From assembly GCF_037975245.1 (NCBI RefSeq), contig NC_092562.1:13634501-13698500 (forward strand): 64,000 nt of DNA. The letters run 5' to 3'. The stretch comes from Apostichopus japonicus. Its lineage: Eukaryota > Echinodermata > Holothuroidea > Aspidochirotida > Stichopodidae. The notes below the pieces were generated by a model. It did not search any database, was not told the DNA's origin, and was given only the letters and a program-made list of their open reading frames with translations. Every line of letters starts with the position of its first letter. Position 1 is the first letter of the stretch. This document shows positions 38,474 to 51,679 of this stretch, in pieces. The translations under genes and the position numbers were made by a program.

Positions 38474-39789
38474 TAAAGCCGGATCTGGAAATAATACTTT
38501 GAACAGACTCTGCTATATCTACTTGTAACACAAGATGAACACTTACTGTACAGTTCATACAGTAACAGAGGCAAAGGACGTTGCACTGTAAATAAAACCA
38601 GCACAGTAGGAGTTAACACACTTCAGAGAAGCTACTTTTAATACCATTTTATAACCAGCACTCTGTGCTGTTTTGTGTCCAACAAGAATTTGAGCAATAT
38701 ACTATGGTTTTATTAGAGTGCTTACATGAAAAGCAACACTGATTGTGATTTGTCTGTGTGCAAGTACTGTAGTCAACTGCTAACACAATACCATCGGTTC
38801 CTGGCCTTCATATCAGGTGATCCCACCAATGGTATGTATGGTTGCAGCGGTGGGATGGTGATCATGAGTTTAAGGCATTTATGGGGGGGGGGGAATATTG
38901 CTGTTGCAGTTACATCAATTAAAGCTGTGTTGAATTCAGTGAAACATGATGCTAATAGTGCTGTACTCCGCTAAAAAAGAAAATGACAAGGTATCATAGC
39001 TGAAAACATATGAATCTATGATCTTTACATGTCCAGCAAAATCGCACCAGAAATGATTGAAAATTACAAACAGGTCACAAGAAATTAGTGGGATGCAAGC
39101 ACGTCTGTATCTAAAGTGTCCCATAATAGTGTTACATACTTGTAACTCAGTTATATTCATGAAGCACTCATGCTGCTGTATATAGCATTATGCACAGTAC
39201 TGTATGGGATATCCAGCATACTGTACAGTACTACTAGGACTCTGTGTGATTTATGGCACCAAGCTACTCAACAACCCGATGGCATGTATGCAATACCTTC
39301 ATCACCATCTAATAGATCCAAGGTCTACTTTGCACATAAGAGAGCTCTGATTGTTGCAAATTTTTGTCTACTTTGGAAAAATAATTTGCATATTAATGAG
39401 TAATTTCCTGAAGTTTTGAACTATTGCACACTGTATTGTGCATCTTGAAATTTTGAAAACAGACACCTGCGAAACGAATGAAATTTGCTACGGAAGGATT
39501 ACTACCAAAAGCGTGTAGTTTCTTCCTACTGTTCGTGGTAGATTCAGAAGGAGGTGTGAGTGGTCGGTGCCCAGGGAGCAAGGGCGCAGTGTTTAACATT
39601 TTTAATGGGTAGTTAGGTAGATGGGAAAGTTCAGATGTGGAGTGGGAGACAGGTAAGAGAGGAGCGAAGTAAATAACTACTGTACTGCATCCAAAACCTA
39701 ACTCTGACAAATTTTCTATACATGTGCTCTCATTACCATGAATCTGAAGCTGTGTAACATGATACAGTAAGACCAGTCTGACCTCGACA

Positions 39790-40222
39790 TCAATTAATAA
39801 CAATGATAAACAGTTCTTATATAGGGCAACTTAAAATAAAGTCTCGTCTGCGCTGTACAAAAGAAAGTGAAAGATATGTACACAATATACAATAAGAGTA
39901 AACATAACAATTATAACAATGAATACAGGTGTGTCTTCAAAACAGTTTTGAAAATCTCCACAGACACGACATTCTTTATGTTGAGTGGGAGTTTATTCCA
40001 AAGGAGGGTTGAGGTGTACTGGAAAGATCGCTCGCCATAACATTTAGTTGACACAGGTACATAGAGAGCAATGATTGGGTGCTAGAGCGCAGACGGCGAG
40101 TTGGGGTATAACTTTGAACAAGTTCACCCAAGTATTGTGGCGCAATACCATGAATACATTTAAAGGTTAACAGGGGTACCTTGTAATAAATACGCAGTTT
40201 GACAGGTAGCCAATAAAGGTCA
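39790..40222 (-). mobile_element. CR1/L2-like LINE 3'-end fragment with SINE-like tail
   Basis: The minus strand encodes YWLPVKLRIYYKVPLLTFKC, HGIAPQYLGELV and, after a frame change, CYGERSFQYTSTLLWNKLPL and FKTVLKTHL, all conserved C-terminal reverse-transcriptase motifs. Its 3' tail contains GTACAGCGCAGACGAGACTT and CCTATATAAGAACTGTT, resembling the 3' end of the family A SINE at 5.4 kb. Confidence 0.85.
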
Positions 40223-40229
40223 TGAAGTA

Positions 40230-42600
40230 TTTTTCACCGCACAAACTTGACAATCATACTACCACACTGTACTGTATGTCTCTGGATTTATTTATATCAA
40301 TCTCTGTATATTTAATATCGCACAAAAGGACACACGATTCTCTAATAATTCATCTTTGTTTTATTAAATCTAGTAAATATTTATCTTGATAAAAGAAACT
40401 AACTGTAGGGCCTAGCTATGTGGTATTATTTACTAATATACAGTAACAATTTTTTTTTTTGTGTCCATAGTGATGAGTTATCCTTCATCAATATGCAGTT
40501 AAACATTGACAGCCAGTGACCTGAGACTTCATTTAAAGATGGACACCAAAAATAATTTTAACAATGGATGGCATACAGTATATTTATAGACATAACCCCT
40601 GGTCATATGATTGATTCTGAATATTTGCATGGTGCTGTAGAGCACTGCATATATATATTATAGTAAAATACAACATTACAACTGAAATTCACAATCAATG
40701 CAATAGTAACAAATTGGTTTACAGTGTAGTTTTAAGGCACTTAAACTGGTACAAAAGACGGTTATTCTTTCATTCACAGAATAGGTACCAGTACGTTATT
40801 CATTGTTATAAAGTGTACAGTGCCGGTTTCAAATAGGACATATTCTGGAAGTTATTTTTTTTAATTTTACCTAGAAATTGCTTAATAAATTGCTAACTTG
40901 CATTTCAATAGTACGTTCCACTCCAAGAACTTCAGTGGCACTTCCTTTATCCGCAATCAGGAGATTGTAAAACAAATTTGCATAAATATAATACACATGG
41001 ATATGATAATAATACCATGCACACAGTACAGTGTGCATAAAATTTGTATTGCAACCACCATTTGAGATAAACAAAATTAATCAAACGCTATTCTGAAAAA
41101 AATATAGTGAAGGGAAATTTTGCTCATTGTGATCAATACAAGCATACTGTGCATTAAGTTTACGTTGATGGATTTTGGTAAATCCCCTACAGTATGTGCA
41201 GACAAGGCATTTTCTACTGTAATTGTAAGGTCGGCATGTTGTCTTGGGGTGCACTGTGGACATATTGAGTATGTAAAACTGTTAACTTAAAGATACTCAA
41301 GTATAGACCACGCTATAATTGCTAGAAGTTTTCATAAAGTACTTTCCTGGAGGTCTTTACTCTCAAACTTGTTCTCAGACATTTTTAAGGAACACACAAG
41401 ATGACTGAATGTCCCAGTGAGGAAAATTTCCTCGAACAGTTTAAGAATTTTGACCAAAGGTGACCATATTTGAATATCTAGCATATTTGAGGCCCATACA
41501 GCAAAACTTTAACATGCCTTCAGATTTTATTAAGATGTTGACACTTGACCATGGCTTGACATGCTGACTATAGTTAGCACATGTTGAAATGAACCAAGAG
41601 CCATTGCTTACAATACGACTAACAGTACTTAGTTTAATCAGAGTAGGCAAGTTTTGCTTTGATATTCAAAATTTCCAACCGTTGATTCGGTTCAATGGGT
41701 TCATAACCGTAGTGGCGAGGAAGCTTGTTTTGAGGTCAGATGAGTCTCCACAGTAGTTTAGTGTGCAGTTCTTCTTCCTATATGAAAGGTGTTTTCTATG
41801 AGTTGCATTGAGAATTACATGTCATGCAACAGTGACACCTGCTTTGAAAGACCATATAGTTTATGGTTGGCAAACTATCATCCACTGAATAGATGTTCAA
41901 GGATTGTCCATGAGTCAGTTAAATTTCAGATATATGTGTTTTTCTTTAATTCATGGGTATTGTTTGTCACTCTACTGTAAATTATTGGCTATCATATTTG
42001 GGTAACTTGGTGTAATATTGGAGTTTTGTGCAGTTTTATAGTGTTAAGTATACAGTTAATACATGTATGCAGGGTGACAAGTGTGAAACTGGTGCATTGT
42101 AACTAGGTTGGTCTTAATAAGGGAATCTGAGGCATGGAAAGGGAAGGGAGGCAAGATTTTCACATGCTAATGTCTGTTTTAGTTTTGATTTATGTTGGTG
42201 TAATATATATATTATATAAGTCTGAATATTAATGCAGTATTTGTAGCTTGTTCTTAATTGGGGTTATTCATTAATATTACACATCTATTGTACTGTCTAA
42301 AGTTGAAAGAAATGATATGCCTGCCATACTGCATATGAGATATGATATACTGTATGCCTGCCATATATATGAGAAACTTCTAGAGAGTCAAATTGCGGTC
42401 ACCCTTTCTTCATCTTCATTAGTAATCTAACGTATTTCGTTGAATCGAGACATGCATACTTAGTATTTACATTAAAGCCTCCTCAATGTCTGTAAAATGA
42501 TTTTGGTGCACAAGTTAAAACTTTCCCAAACTGTGACGCTGGTACTGACATATCTACAGTTAAGTGTGCAGTGCAATAGTACTGTGTCATATATGATATC
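40230..42600. other. Intergenic, no gene recognised
   Basis: AT-rich sequence with no supported coding segment, RNA gene or complete repeat on either strand. Confidence 0.4.
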
Positions 42601-42642
42601 ATAATATGTACAGGATCATATATTGTATTGTATATAGTATCA

Positions 42643-42736
42643 TTATATATATATATATATATATATATACTGTATATACAGTATATATATATGTATATGT
42701 ATATATGTATATGTATATATGTATATGTATATGATG

Positions 42737-42786
<50 letters not shown>

Positions 42787-42812
42787 GTATATACTGTATA
42801 ATATGTATATAT
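42643..42812. repeat. Compound (AT)n/(TATG)n microsatellite
   Basis: About 170 bp of TA-rich repeats with interspersed ATGTATATG units. It is strongly self-complementary. Confidence 0.9.
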
Positions 42813-43579
42813 AATTTAATCACTGCATCCCTGACAGCAAACAGAATGAGACAAATTCAAATTATTCAAGATTCCTATTTGTTTGAAAATAATTTAATAT
42901 ATCAAAACCTCACAGAATAGTACTTTTGAAAATTGTTTTTAATATTAGAAACCTTTGCACGCTTACGCTACAAAATACATTGGTTAATACTGACCTTTCA
43001 TAATATGTGGTTAACTTTTGCTAATTTTTTGGTTTCTTTTTTTTTCTTGTTATATATTTTGTAACAGGAATCATAGTATATACTTGGTAGTAGTCCTCTG
43101 TGACTGGTACAGTACTACACGGCTCACTAAACACACCCAAGTTCATTCAAGCAGAAACAAAATCAATACTATCATAAGTACAGTATGTATGTACACAGTT
43201 TTGTATTTAATGAATGATGCAAGGCATGATCACAGGGGAGATTTTACCATGACGCAGCCAATTTTCAAGAATATTATCAATATTTCTTCAGCAGATAATG
43301 AATAATGGAACAACCCAAAGTATGATTAATTCTTAAGCTGACAAAACGAGTACAAATTTTGAACGAACTCAATTTTCTCCCAGTACAGTTGGTCAGATAC
43401 TAGTAGTATTGTATATTTCTCTCTCTTCCCCAGGGGGTCAAAGTTCCTGCCAAATTACAGTACAAATTGATTATAAAACTAACTTCATAATATTGCCTGT
43501 GAACAGACTGCTGTTTCATTGAAGTGCATATTATGATCCGTGATTAATCTGTTGGATTGTTTCCTGTTAGTGTAATGAT

Positions 43580-43909
43580 CAGAGATGTGCTCACGCCAGG
43601 CTGCTGCGTCTGGCAGTTCTGAATGCCGCCCTACAAAAACAGTATTTTAAACATTTCTGCCCCACACTAGTTTTGATGATTAATTTAATTTAACAACTTT
43701 TATCATTACCAAAATATGGGAGGATTCTTGGCACAGAAGTTAGCTGCAGAATCTGAAAAAGAATTTGCACCATTTGACCCCTTAGCTTACTTGCAAAAAA
43801 TTTCCAAAGAGGAGGGGGACACCCCACCCCTTAGAACCCTCCTCCGGGACGTGGATCACGCTACTGCACAAACCTGCCCGGCACTCAGATATTCCTAAGC
43901 ACATCCCTG
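43580..43909. mobile_element. Candidate hAT-like MITE (CAGAGATGTGCT termini)
   Basis: Left end CAGAGATGTGCT; right end reverse-complements to CAGGGATGTGCT, 11 of 12 matching, 330 bp apart. The flanking octamers do not match, so insertion borders are not proven. The 60-aa frame inside (43716-43898) has no recognised motif. Confidence 0.55.
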
Positions 43910-46590
43910 CATGCTAACAATGCCATGTGATATTCACGTAGTACTTTAATAGTTTCAATCACCCTCCCACACTTGCAGAGTAACCAGTAGGTTAAAACTG
44001 TGATGAGTATGAGAACAAACTAGAACTCGATCCCCTCGAAAGGGAAAAGAGAAGAGGTACAGTAAGAGAAATGTTGTTACAATTTTCATGGTCCCAAGCG
44101 TGAGCACGAGTATACATGTGCAGTACTACAGTAGGTTATGACTGTGTCGTACACTGAATCATTTATACTGCAGCACAGATTACAGGCATCTCAAAAGTAA
44201 TTTCCAATTCCCAAATTGTTCTTTAATTTTGCTGTTAAATTAGACAGTCCAACAGACTCCCTACCAGTTTACTCACACATTTAATTAAAAGGTTCCTAAA
44301 GTGGCACTGCATCAGTGCACTTTGCAATATCAGCAATGAACAAATAGTTCCCACTTAGCACAAAACAGCTTAAATTTCCAACCTCACACACCTAAAAAAT
44401 GAATTTTCTGTCTGCTTTTACTGAGAGCCTGCTACATTACTACAGCATATCAAACTGTAGGAAATTGGGATGAATTATTTATAATCCATTTTTTCAGACT
44501 TTTCAGACTTTTACACTGGCAACGTGTGACACTCAGGTTTTATTCAATTCTGATTCAAGTTACTGATTACAGGTCAACTTTAAAAATATTTCAAAAGTTT
44601 TCCTCGTATATACAGTATACATATGGTATGTTTACCTATCAAGCACTAAAAAGTAAAAAAAAAACCAAATGGTAATATATACTTATAAAATTAAAAATTG
44701 AATCAATTAATCCTATATACTATTTGAATTGCAACTTGACCTGTAGTCAAAAGACTGTAAATTGCATAGCTAACTAGTGCTACAGTGTACAGTGATTACT
44801 GTATGGGATTTCAGCATCAATTACTGACAAGAATGCCAAATATTATAATTATATATAATATATAATTATAATATTATAATTATAATTATATAATCCATAA
44901 AAGTAGCTGTATTTTACAGAAGTAGCACAGCTGGTGTACATAATCTGTTTAAACAAAGAAAAAATAGACACAGCAAGTGTGCTTTACTGAACAAAATCTG
45001 TTATTAAAACATCGGCTGCACATAATTCTTGTATAATTAAATGTTCATGTGTTCATTCCATGAGCATAATAATCTATTATGACTTCAATAGAGCCAAGTC
45101 TACTGTATACTTAACCTTCATTAACTACATCATGTACACAGTACATCGATCAGGGAGTTTGAGAGACACCGTGTCAACCAACCTCAAATATCCTCAAGAA
45201 TACTAACTGTGTCATACCAAGTTACTTATACCAGTACTTCACGATTCTGTCAAGAGCCAGTACCAGCTTAATCAAATCAAGAGTGCAACTTATAAATTAT
45301 TCAGTTGAAAAATGTTAACTGTAACCTGCTGGTCATATATTTTAAATCAGCTTTTAAAAGGTATATCAAATTCTTAAAATTTTTCTGAAATGCCGTTTGA
45401 TACCAAAGTGAAATTATATTGTACAGTACAGTAGTTGATAAGCATACTGAAACTTAAAGTAGCCAACTTTTAATTTCATAGAAATTACGCAAAAGCACAG
45501 TTAGTCAATTTTTCAATTTCGCTTTCTTATTCGTGACTGCCTATGTAATCATCATAATAACATGTTAAATTAGTAAAAGTGTTAGCAATTGAATCAACTG
45601 AAAATTATACATTGCTCACAAGGAACTAGTTACACAACTCAACATTAATGGGACAGCATACATGCATGCCAGATATGCAACATGAACAAACTATATGCAA
45701 AGATTTTTAGTACTATACAGTCAACCATGGCAGGGAAAATTATTAAGGATTTTTTTCTGGTTGTCGCTAGGACAACAGGGTCTTACAGTTCATTTTGTTT
45801 GTCCAAAGAAGAAAAAACAGTAACCTATATGTACACCATAGGAGAGATGTGCTGATTGGTGGATAGTGCTCACGCAAGTTTTGGGGGTGATACCAATTTT
45901 ATCAAATTACCTATCTGGGTGTATTTCGTTACAATGCAATCTGAATTTGATGGAATCATTTGGTCAACCGCCCCACAGCCTGATTCTACAGAGCTGATGC
46001 TTATTGTCCGAACAGAAAGTTGGTTTTCTCCGATGACCCTCATACTCATTAACAATTTGCAGGAGTTAGGCAGATCCCTAGTTTGCTTTTTACAACTCCT
46101 TTCAAAATGCTCTAGTTATTTGATCACTGGTTGGCAGGTTTAGTTTTCATTATTTCAGCAATCTTTTCCCATTTTGTTAGATCATGCAGACCGTATCAAT
46201 GGCATGGTTAGCTTGGCAAAGTAGGATGGTCTGGTAAACTTGTGATTCAGAAGACAATGACTGCTATTTTAAAGGTCAAAGGAATGATGATCTCTTTGAT
46301 TTTGCTCTGTCGTTTAATGTTCATCCTTCAACTACTGTATAGTGATTTCCATGATGCATCATCAGATTCCACCAAACTGACAAAGCCCTGGGCCAATGGT
46401 ATATTTTGGCCTTGGCTAGGCTTACACTTGTTGTTAGGCCTGGCATGAAAAAATTCAAGGCAAGAAAGGACATCGCAAAATTTTGGTATGTGTTAACTTT
46501 TTCTTTTAGTAAATGGGTGAATTAATTTTTGAAAGTCATTCAGAATACAAAAAAAATGATGTTTTCTCCTTTCAATGCTACTGTTCAATA
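43910..46590. other. Intergenic, no gene recognised
   Basis: AT-rich, including a self-complementary ATTATAATTATA-type stretch at 44845-44895. A 95-aa open frame at 45856-46143 has no recognised motif or splice support and is not called as a gene. Confidence 0.4.
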
Positions 46591-46595
46591 CGTTC

Positions 46596-47135
46596 CAGTG
46601 CCATTCCGCCATAGGTTTATAGTATATACCGCCATACCATTCCGCCATAGGTTTCGATCCTTTCCGCCATGGCGGAAAGGCTCGAAACCTATGGCGGAAA
46701 GGTACATTTAAGGAATAGATTTTACACAGAATAGACTGAATAGACTGAATTGTAGTTTAGACAAGATTTGGGAATAGATACACAGTCAATAATGTACATG
46801 TTGATTGAAGAGTGTTAATTGTACGTTTGTAAGAGTCGATACACTGTCTTCAAATATATATATTATAGTTGGTTAAATAAATCAAATTACTTTAGGCTGG
46901 TTGTTAATTAAAAAGACTGATTCTGATTGTTGATCTATATAAATGATTTTCTGGATTTTGCTGGCCTAGGTAGTGTAAAGGAAAGCAAAATACAGTGCAA
47001 ATAGGCCTACAGTGCCCCCACAATAATGTGCTCTTTCTGCCATACAAAAGTGCTTTACCATTATCTGAGTAACATCGCAGAATAGCACTTTTTCTATGGC
47101 GGAAAGATCTCATTTTCTATGGTGGAATGACACGG
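46596..47135. mobile_element. Candidate MITE containing a strong internal palindrome
   Basis: The left edge CAGTGCCATTCCGCCATAG and the right edge, reverse-complemented as CCGTGTCATTCCACCATAG, match at 16 of 19 positions. Inside, 46640-46669 and 46670-46699 form a near-perfect palindrome centred on CCATGG (CCTTTCCGCCATGGCGGAAA). No target duplication is seen, so the borders are tentative. Confidence 0.55.
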
Positions 47136-48059
47136 CCCCCATTTCTTAAGTGTTTGTGTCCAATGTAAAGAACTTAAGAAGTATCCCCATATTACTCTTT
47201 CTAGATCTTCTTTATCGTATTCAATAATACATTTAAATCAAATGATAGTATTTTAACTCGAAACTCAAAGTTCTCGTACATCACCTTAGTGCGTAACATT
47301 TTTGTATTGATTATTAATATTAGTATTACGTATTCCCTAGTATTAGTTTCACAGTAGAATAGGCATATATGCCTTGATTAACGTTAGAGTCACTCTGATG
47401 AAACTGTCAGTAGTACCAAAACAGTACAGATCTGTGTGCTGGTAGTGGTACCACTAATAAAACAACAACAAATAGTCTAACGTTTTGGCAAGGCCTTGCG
47501 AGAAGTAAAAAGATTTGAACATGCGTGAATCACAATCATGTAATGAACAAAACTATTTATAATATCTTAGTCTTACCATAAATGGGTAATTTGATACGAT
47601 GTCTCTCAGATCACTGCGGAGAAGTAAGGTCGGAACTGCCTTGCAACTGATCATAACAAATTGAACTAAGTACGACTCGACTTATGTCCAAGTTTGAACC
47701 TAGCAGTCATTACAGTGGCAATTTCGAGTCGATCGACTTCCCCAGGATGTTACCGGTAACAATTAATGTTGTCATTTTTGTGTGGAAATACAGCTAAATG
47801 AATAAGCTAGATCGGAACTTTTGTGAAAACCATGGAGCTATGTTCTTTAGTTGTTAGCTCATAGATAAATTAATTATTGGTCAAACCATTGAGTTATAGC
47901 TCCATGGTCAAACAGGCGGCATAGCTAAATAAACATTAGACAACCGCTATTAATATGACATAGTTCAACATTTGTTATTCCTTGCATAATTTGCATTGGT
48001 CGCAAGAAATCTATGCGATCACGTTGGCATGGGTGTTTGACACAAAGTTTTAACCACAT

Positions 48060-48375
48060 TATCGCATCAGTCCCAAGATGCATTAATATCTTACTTGGTA
48101 CACATGTTACCAATATTAAGTAGATGATCCCTATTGAAAAGAGGTCAAAGGTTATATATGAGGTCAATAGGATTCTCATATAAAAAAAACATTGAATAGG
48201 GTAAACCTGGATGAAACTCATAGTTGGTATGTAGGTCACCCATATTGAGTAGATGAACATAAATCAGAGGTCAAAGGTCATCATTTGAAGTCAGGACGAC
48301 TCAATTTCTGAAACCTTGTAATTGGGCTGACTAAAAAGGGGAACTTTTAGTTTGTATGTAGGTCACTCATATCAA
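48060..48375. repeat. Degenerate tandem array, about 130-bp units, with DR1-like motifs
   Basis: TTGGTATGTAGGTCACCCAT-like blocks recur at about 48094, 48229 and 48354. Each unit also has an AGAGGTCAAAGGT block. AGGTCAAAGGTCA at 48268-48280 is a perfect direct repeat of AGGTCA spaced by one base. AGGTCAAAGGTTA at 48142-48154 is one base off. Confidence 0.75.
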
Positions 48376-48612
48376 TTATTCCATGTAGCTTACTCACAGA
48401 ATTGAAATATAATCTTGACAGGAAGGACGTTAACTGTTTTTTAAATCATCAGAATTTTAAATTTGAGACAGCAAGGAATTAGTTTCTTGTTATTCAGAGT
48501 AGATATATGGTCCAGACCGTAGCAATGTCATTCATGAATGAAAATTAGAAAAGAAACATGCTTGGCTCAGATATATGCCTTATCTTAATCAACATCTCCC
48601 CCCCCCCCCCAG

Positions 48613-50837
48613 GTATGCAAAGGATGGAGTCGTCAAATCAAGTTTCCTTGCAATCCAGCAGTTAGAGAGGGCAACTGCTGAAAATAGCTATGCTGAAATC
48701 CTTAATGCACTCCATGAGCAGTTGGGGATCAAAGAGGCAGATGTTTGGACCAAACTAATTGGGTTTGGCAGTGATGGAGCATCAGTCATAACTGGTAGGA
48801 AGAGCGGTGTAGGGGCACGCCTGAAGGAACATCAGCCCGTTGTACAGACGGTTCACTGCATAGCACACCGGCTGGAACTAGCCATTAAGAATTCAGCCAA
48901 GAAGGTCCCTATGTTCCAGAAATTGGATCAGCTGCTTCTGAGCCTCTTCCTTTTCTACCACAACAGCACTCTCAACTTGGGTCTGCTCAGGAAGACTGCA
49001 GAGGCACTGGGAGTAAAAAGGTTTATTCCAACTATAGGACAGGGGGTACGAGATGGATTGGCCACACTCCGACTGCCCTGAATAACTTGTTGTCTGGGTA
49101 CCCTGCTATCATCCAATACTTGCTAGAGGTAATGTTCAGACTCTATATATTTTTGTTCAAGCAAATTAATAATTTTTCCCAAAATTAATACTTTCTCCCA
49201 AATGTTTGTTTTACTGTTATTTTTGATAAAAGTTATGTGATTTTAATAAAGATACTTTTACAGTTCTCCATGGTTATTGCTTCCAGATAAAGGACCTCAA
49301 CAAAACCAGTGCTGACTCAAAGGGTAAGAGTGCAGGGTTCATAAAGCTCCTGCTGTCTAGGACCTTTCTGGAGTTTATACACTTCGTCGTAGACATCACC
49401 AGTATCCTCAGCATCCTGTCCCGCACATTCCAAAAGAGGGACACGAACATGTCATCTATTCCAAAACTGGTGGATGATAACATCCACTCGCTTGAGAAGT
49501 TGAAAACTCAGAGAGTATTAGCTTTCCTATTTTATTATTCATTAAAAGTCATTGAAGTAACTACTCATTCTCCTTTGTCTTACCGTGCCCTCATACAGTT
49601 CTATATTAAATATGCAAATAATTATATTGGCGGGGCTGGACATTAAAAGTATATTATATTACAAATACAGGGTTGTATAAACCTAATTTTTTTTGCGGTT
49701 AGTATGTATGTATTCACTACTCTTCTATCTTTCTGAATACTGTATTTTCAATTTTTAGTGCTTACTTTAAAGAAAAATATACATCCCTGTACAACTATAT
49801 TATACTATTTTCAATATAGACATGGCCCTGCTCTACGAAAAGTCAGGCAGGCTGTTTCAACAGAAACCTTCCATGTGATGGACATAATCGGGGAACCACT
49901 GGAGGACACCATCGGCCAACAACTGATAGTCAGCTTGGTTGATTCTGTGAGAGAAAGGTTTGACACGGGAGACCAGTTGACAGTGAATGTAGCCAAAATT
50001 ATAAATAATTTCAAGTCTTGGCCTATTGAAGCAGAGGAAGGTTAGTTCCTTAGGCGGATTTGTTTACCCACTCTCGATGTGAATATTATTAAGTACAATC
50101 ACTCAAACTAAATTATAGTTATAAACTTATTCACTTATTTCTCATTTAATTCACTGAATTCACTTATTCTTCATGTAGATTTTGGAGATGTTGAGCTTGC
50201 TCAGCTGGTTGATTTCTATGGCACATTTCTGGAAGGAGCAGATTTAGATGCAAACCTGATTGAAGTGGAGTGGCAGAGCCGAAAGAATATATATACAAAG
50301 AGTAAGCTTATTTTCATGAATGATGTTGCCTAACATTACTTCAGCATAACCATATATAATAGAGGGAAAGGCATTTATTCTTCTACCTAATATATTAAAT
50401 TCATTTCAGATTACATCATTAACTGTCTTTCATTTTCAGTTTCAATCCAGTGTGCAATGCTACATGGCCTCGGATGTGCACAAAGTATAAAGAAGATGCA
50501 CCCAACTTCCTAATGCTGGTCGACCTTCTCCTCACCCATTCCTGCGCATTCTGTTGAGTGTGATCGTGGCTTCAGCCATATGAAAAGATTAAAGAATGAC
50601 TGGCGAAACAAACTGAAGAATACAGCCCTGACCAGCATCTTGCGGATCATATTAGAAAGCCCCACCCAAGATGAGTTCAATCCAGACCAGGCCATAAATT
50701 ACTGGAATAATGCCTCTCTAAAGTCAAGGCGTCCATTCCAGCCACCCTATGGTCCGAGAAGAGCCATTCCTGATGACAATGACCAACATGATGATAACCA
50801 AGATGGTGATGAGTCGGATATTGAAATAGAGGAATGA
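48613..50837 (+). pseudogene. hAT-transposase-derived gene (ZNF862/KIAA1586-like), multi-exon, frame broken
   Basis: Protein-coding remnant of the hAT transposase superfamily with introns. Apparent exons: 48613-49128, 49287 to about 49514, 49820-50040, 50179-50301 and about 50440-50837. The first encodes YAKDGVVKSSFLAIQQLE, FGSDGASVITGRKSG and VHCIAHRLELA, matching the catalytic-core region of domesticated hAT proteins. The last encodes HSVECDRGFSHMKRLKNDWR, typical of the hAT C-terminal dimerisation region, and an acidic tail ending in TGA at 50837. AATAAA follows at 50888. Two breaks are seen. At about 49035-49050 a run of five Gs puts TRWIGHT in another frame from the preceding core. At about 50527-50545 the frame must shift to reach IPAHSVECD. 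No BED zinc finger or 5' exon was found, and no terminal inverted repeats frame it. It could be a decayed domesticated gene, or a real gene with assembly errors. Confidence 0.75.
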
Positions 50838-51040
50838 ATGTGATTTGAAAACAGTACACGATAATAACATGGATATATGCTAAAACTAATAAAGCTTTGG
50901 TTGACCAAAATGTTTTGTTTTGTATTATTTGTGTTCATTTTAAATTTTGGTGGAAAATTTGAAAGGACTACCAAGTTTTTGAAAATCTTTGAAACTGGTA
51001 GTCCTTCGGACAACCTTCTCAAATTCCTGAAAATCCAACA

Positions 51041-51168
<128 letters not shown>

Positions 51169-51679
51169 GAAGCTGTATGAGTAACATAGTCATCTAGTCG
51201 TGCATTCAGTTGCATATTAGTGTCTACGTCTCGGAAACTTCACTTTATATTAATACTCTCTAGTTCACTTGCTGTCATGCCGACAAGGTATGTGGGATGT
51301 ATACCATATATTTCACTCTGTATGAGGTAATCAGGTTGACATTTGCTTAAGCTATTTCGTTATTGCTGTGTCACCCTTACTGATTATCTTTGTTGTGTTT
51401 AATCGCATATTTTCATACTTATTTTAGTTACTTATTAATTGTTTGATTACTGTAGGAGATCGTTGACCCTTGCACCTTGTTTAATTCGCGTTTAATTTGT
51501 TGGCAATGCATGGTGACCATATATATATACTTCGAGTTGGTTAGAATCACGTTTGACCTCTAGAGCAAGGCAAATATGTCACCAAAAAGCAAAACTGTTA
51601 TTGTTCGATATTGGTGACAAACGTCTACAGTGGAATTACGACCTTTCTTACCGGTTTCTAACCTCTGGACATACAATCA

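Noticed and set aside
45856-46143. 95-aa open frame
   Set aside because: No motif, codon pattern or splice context supports it, and opposite-strand frames overlap it.
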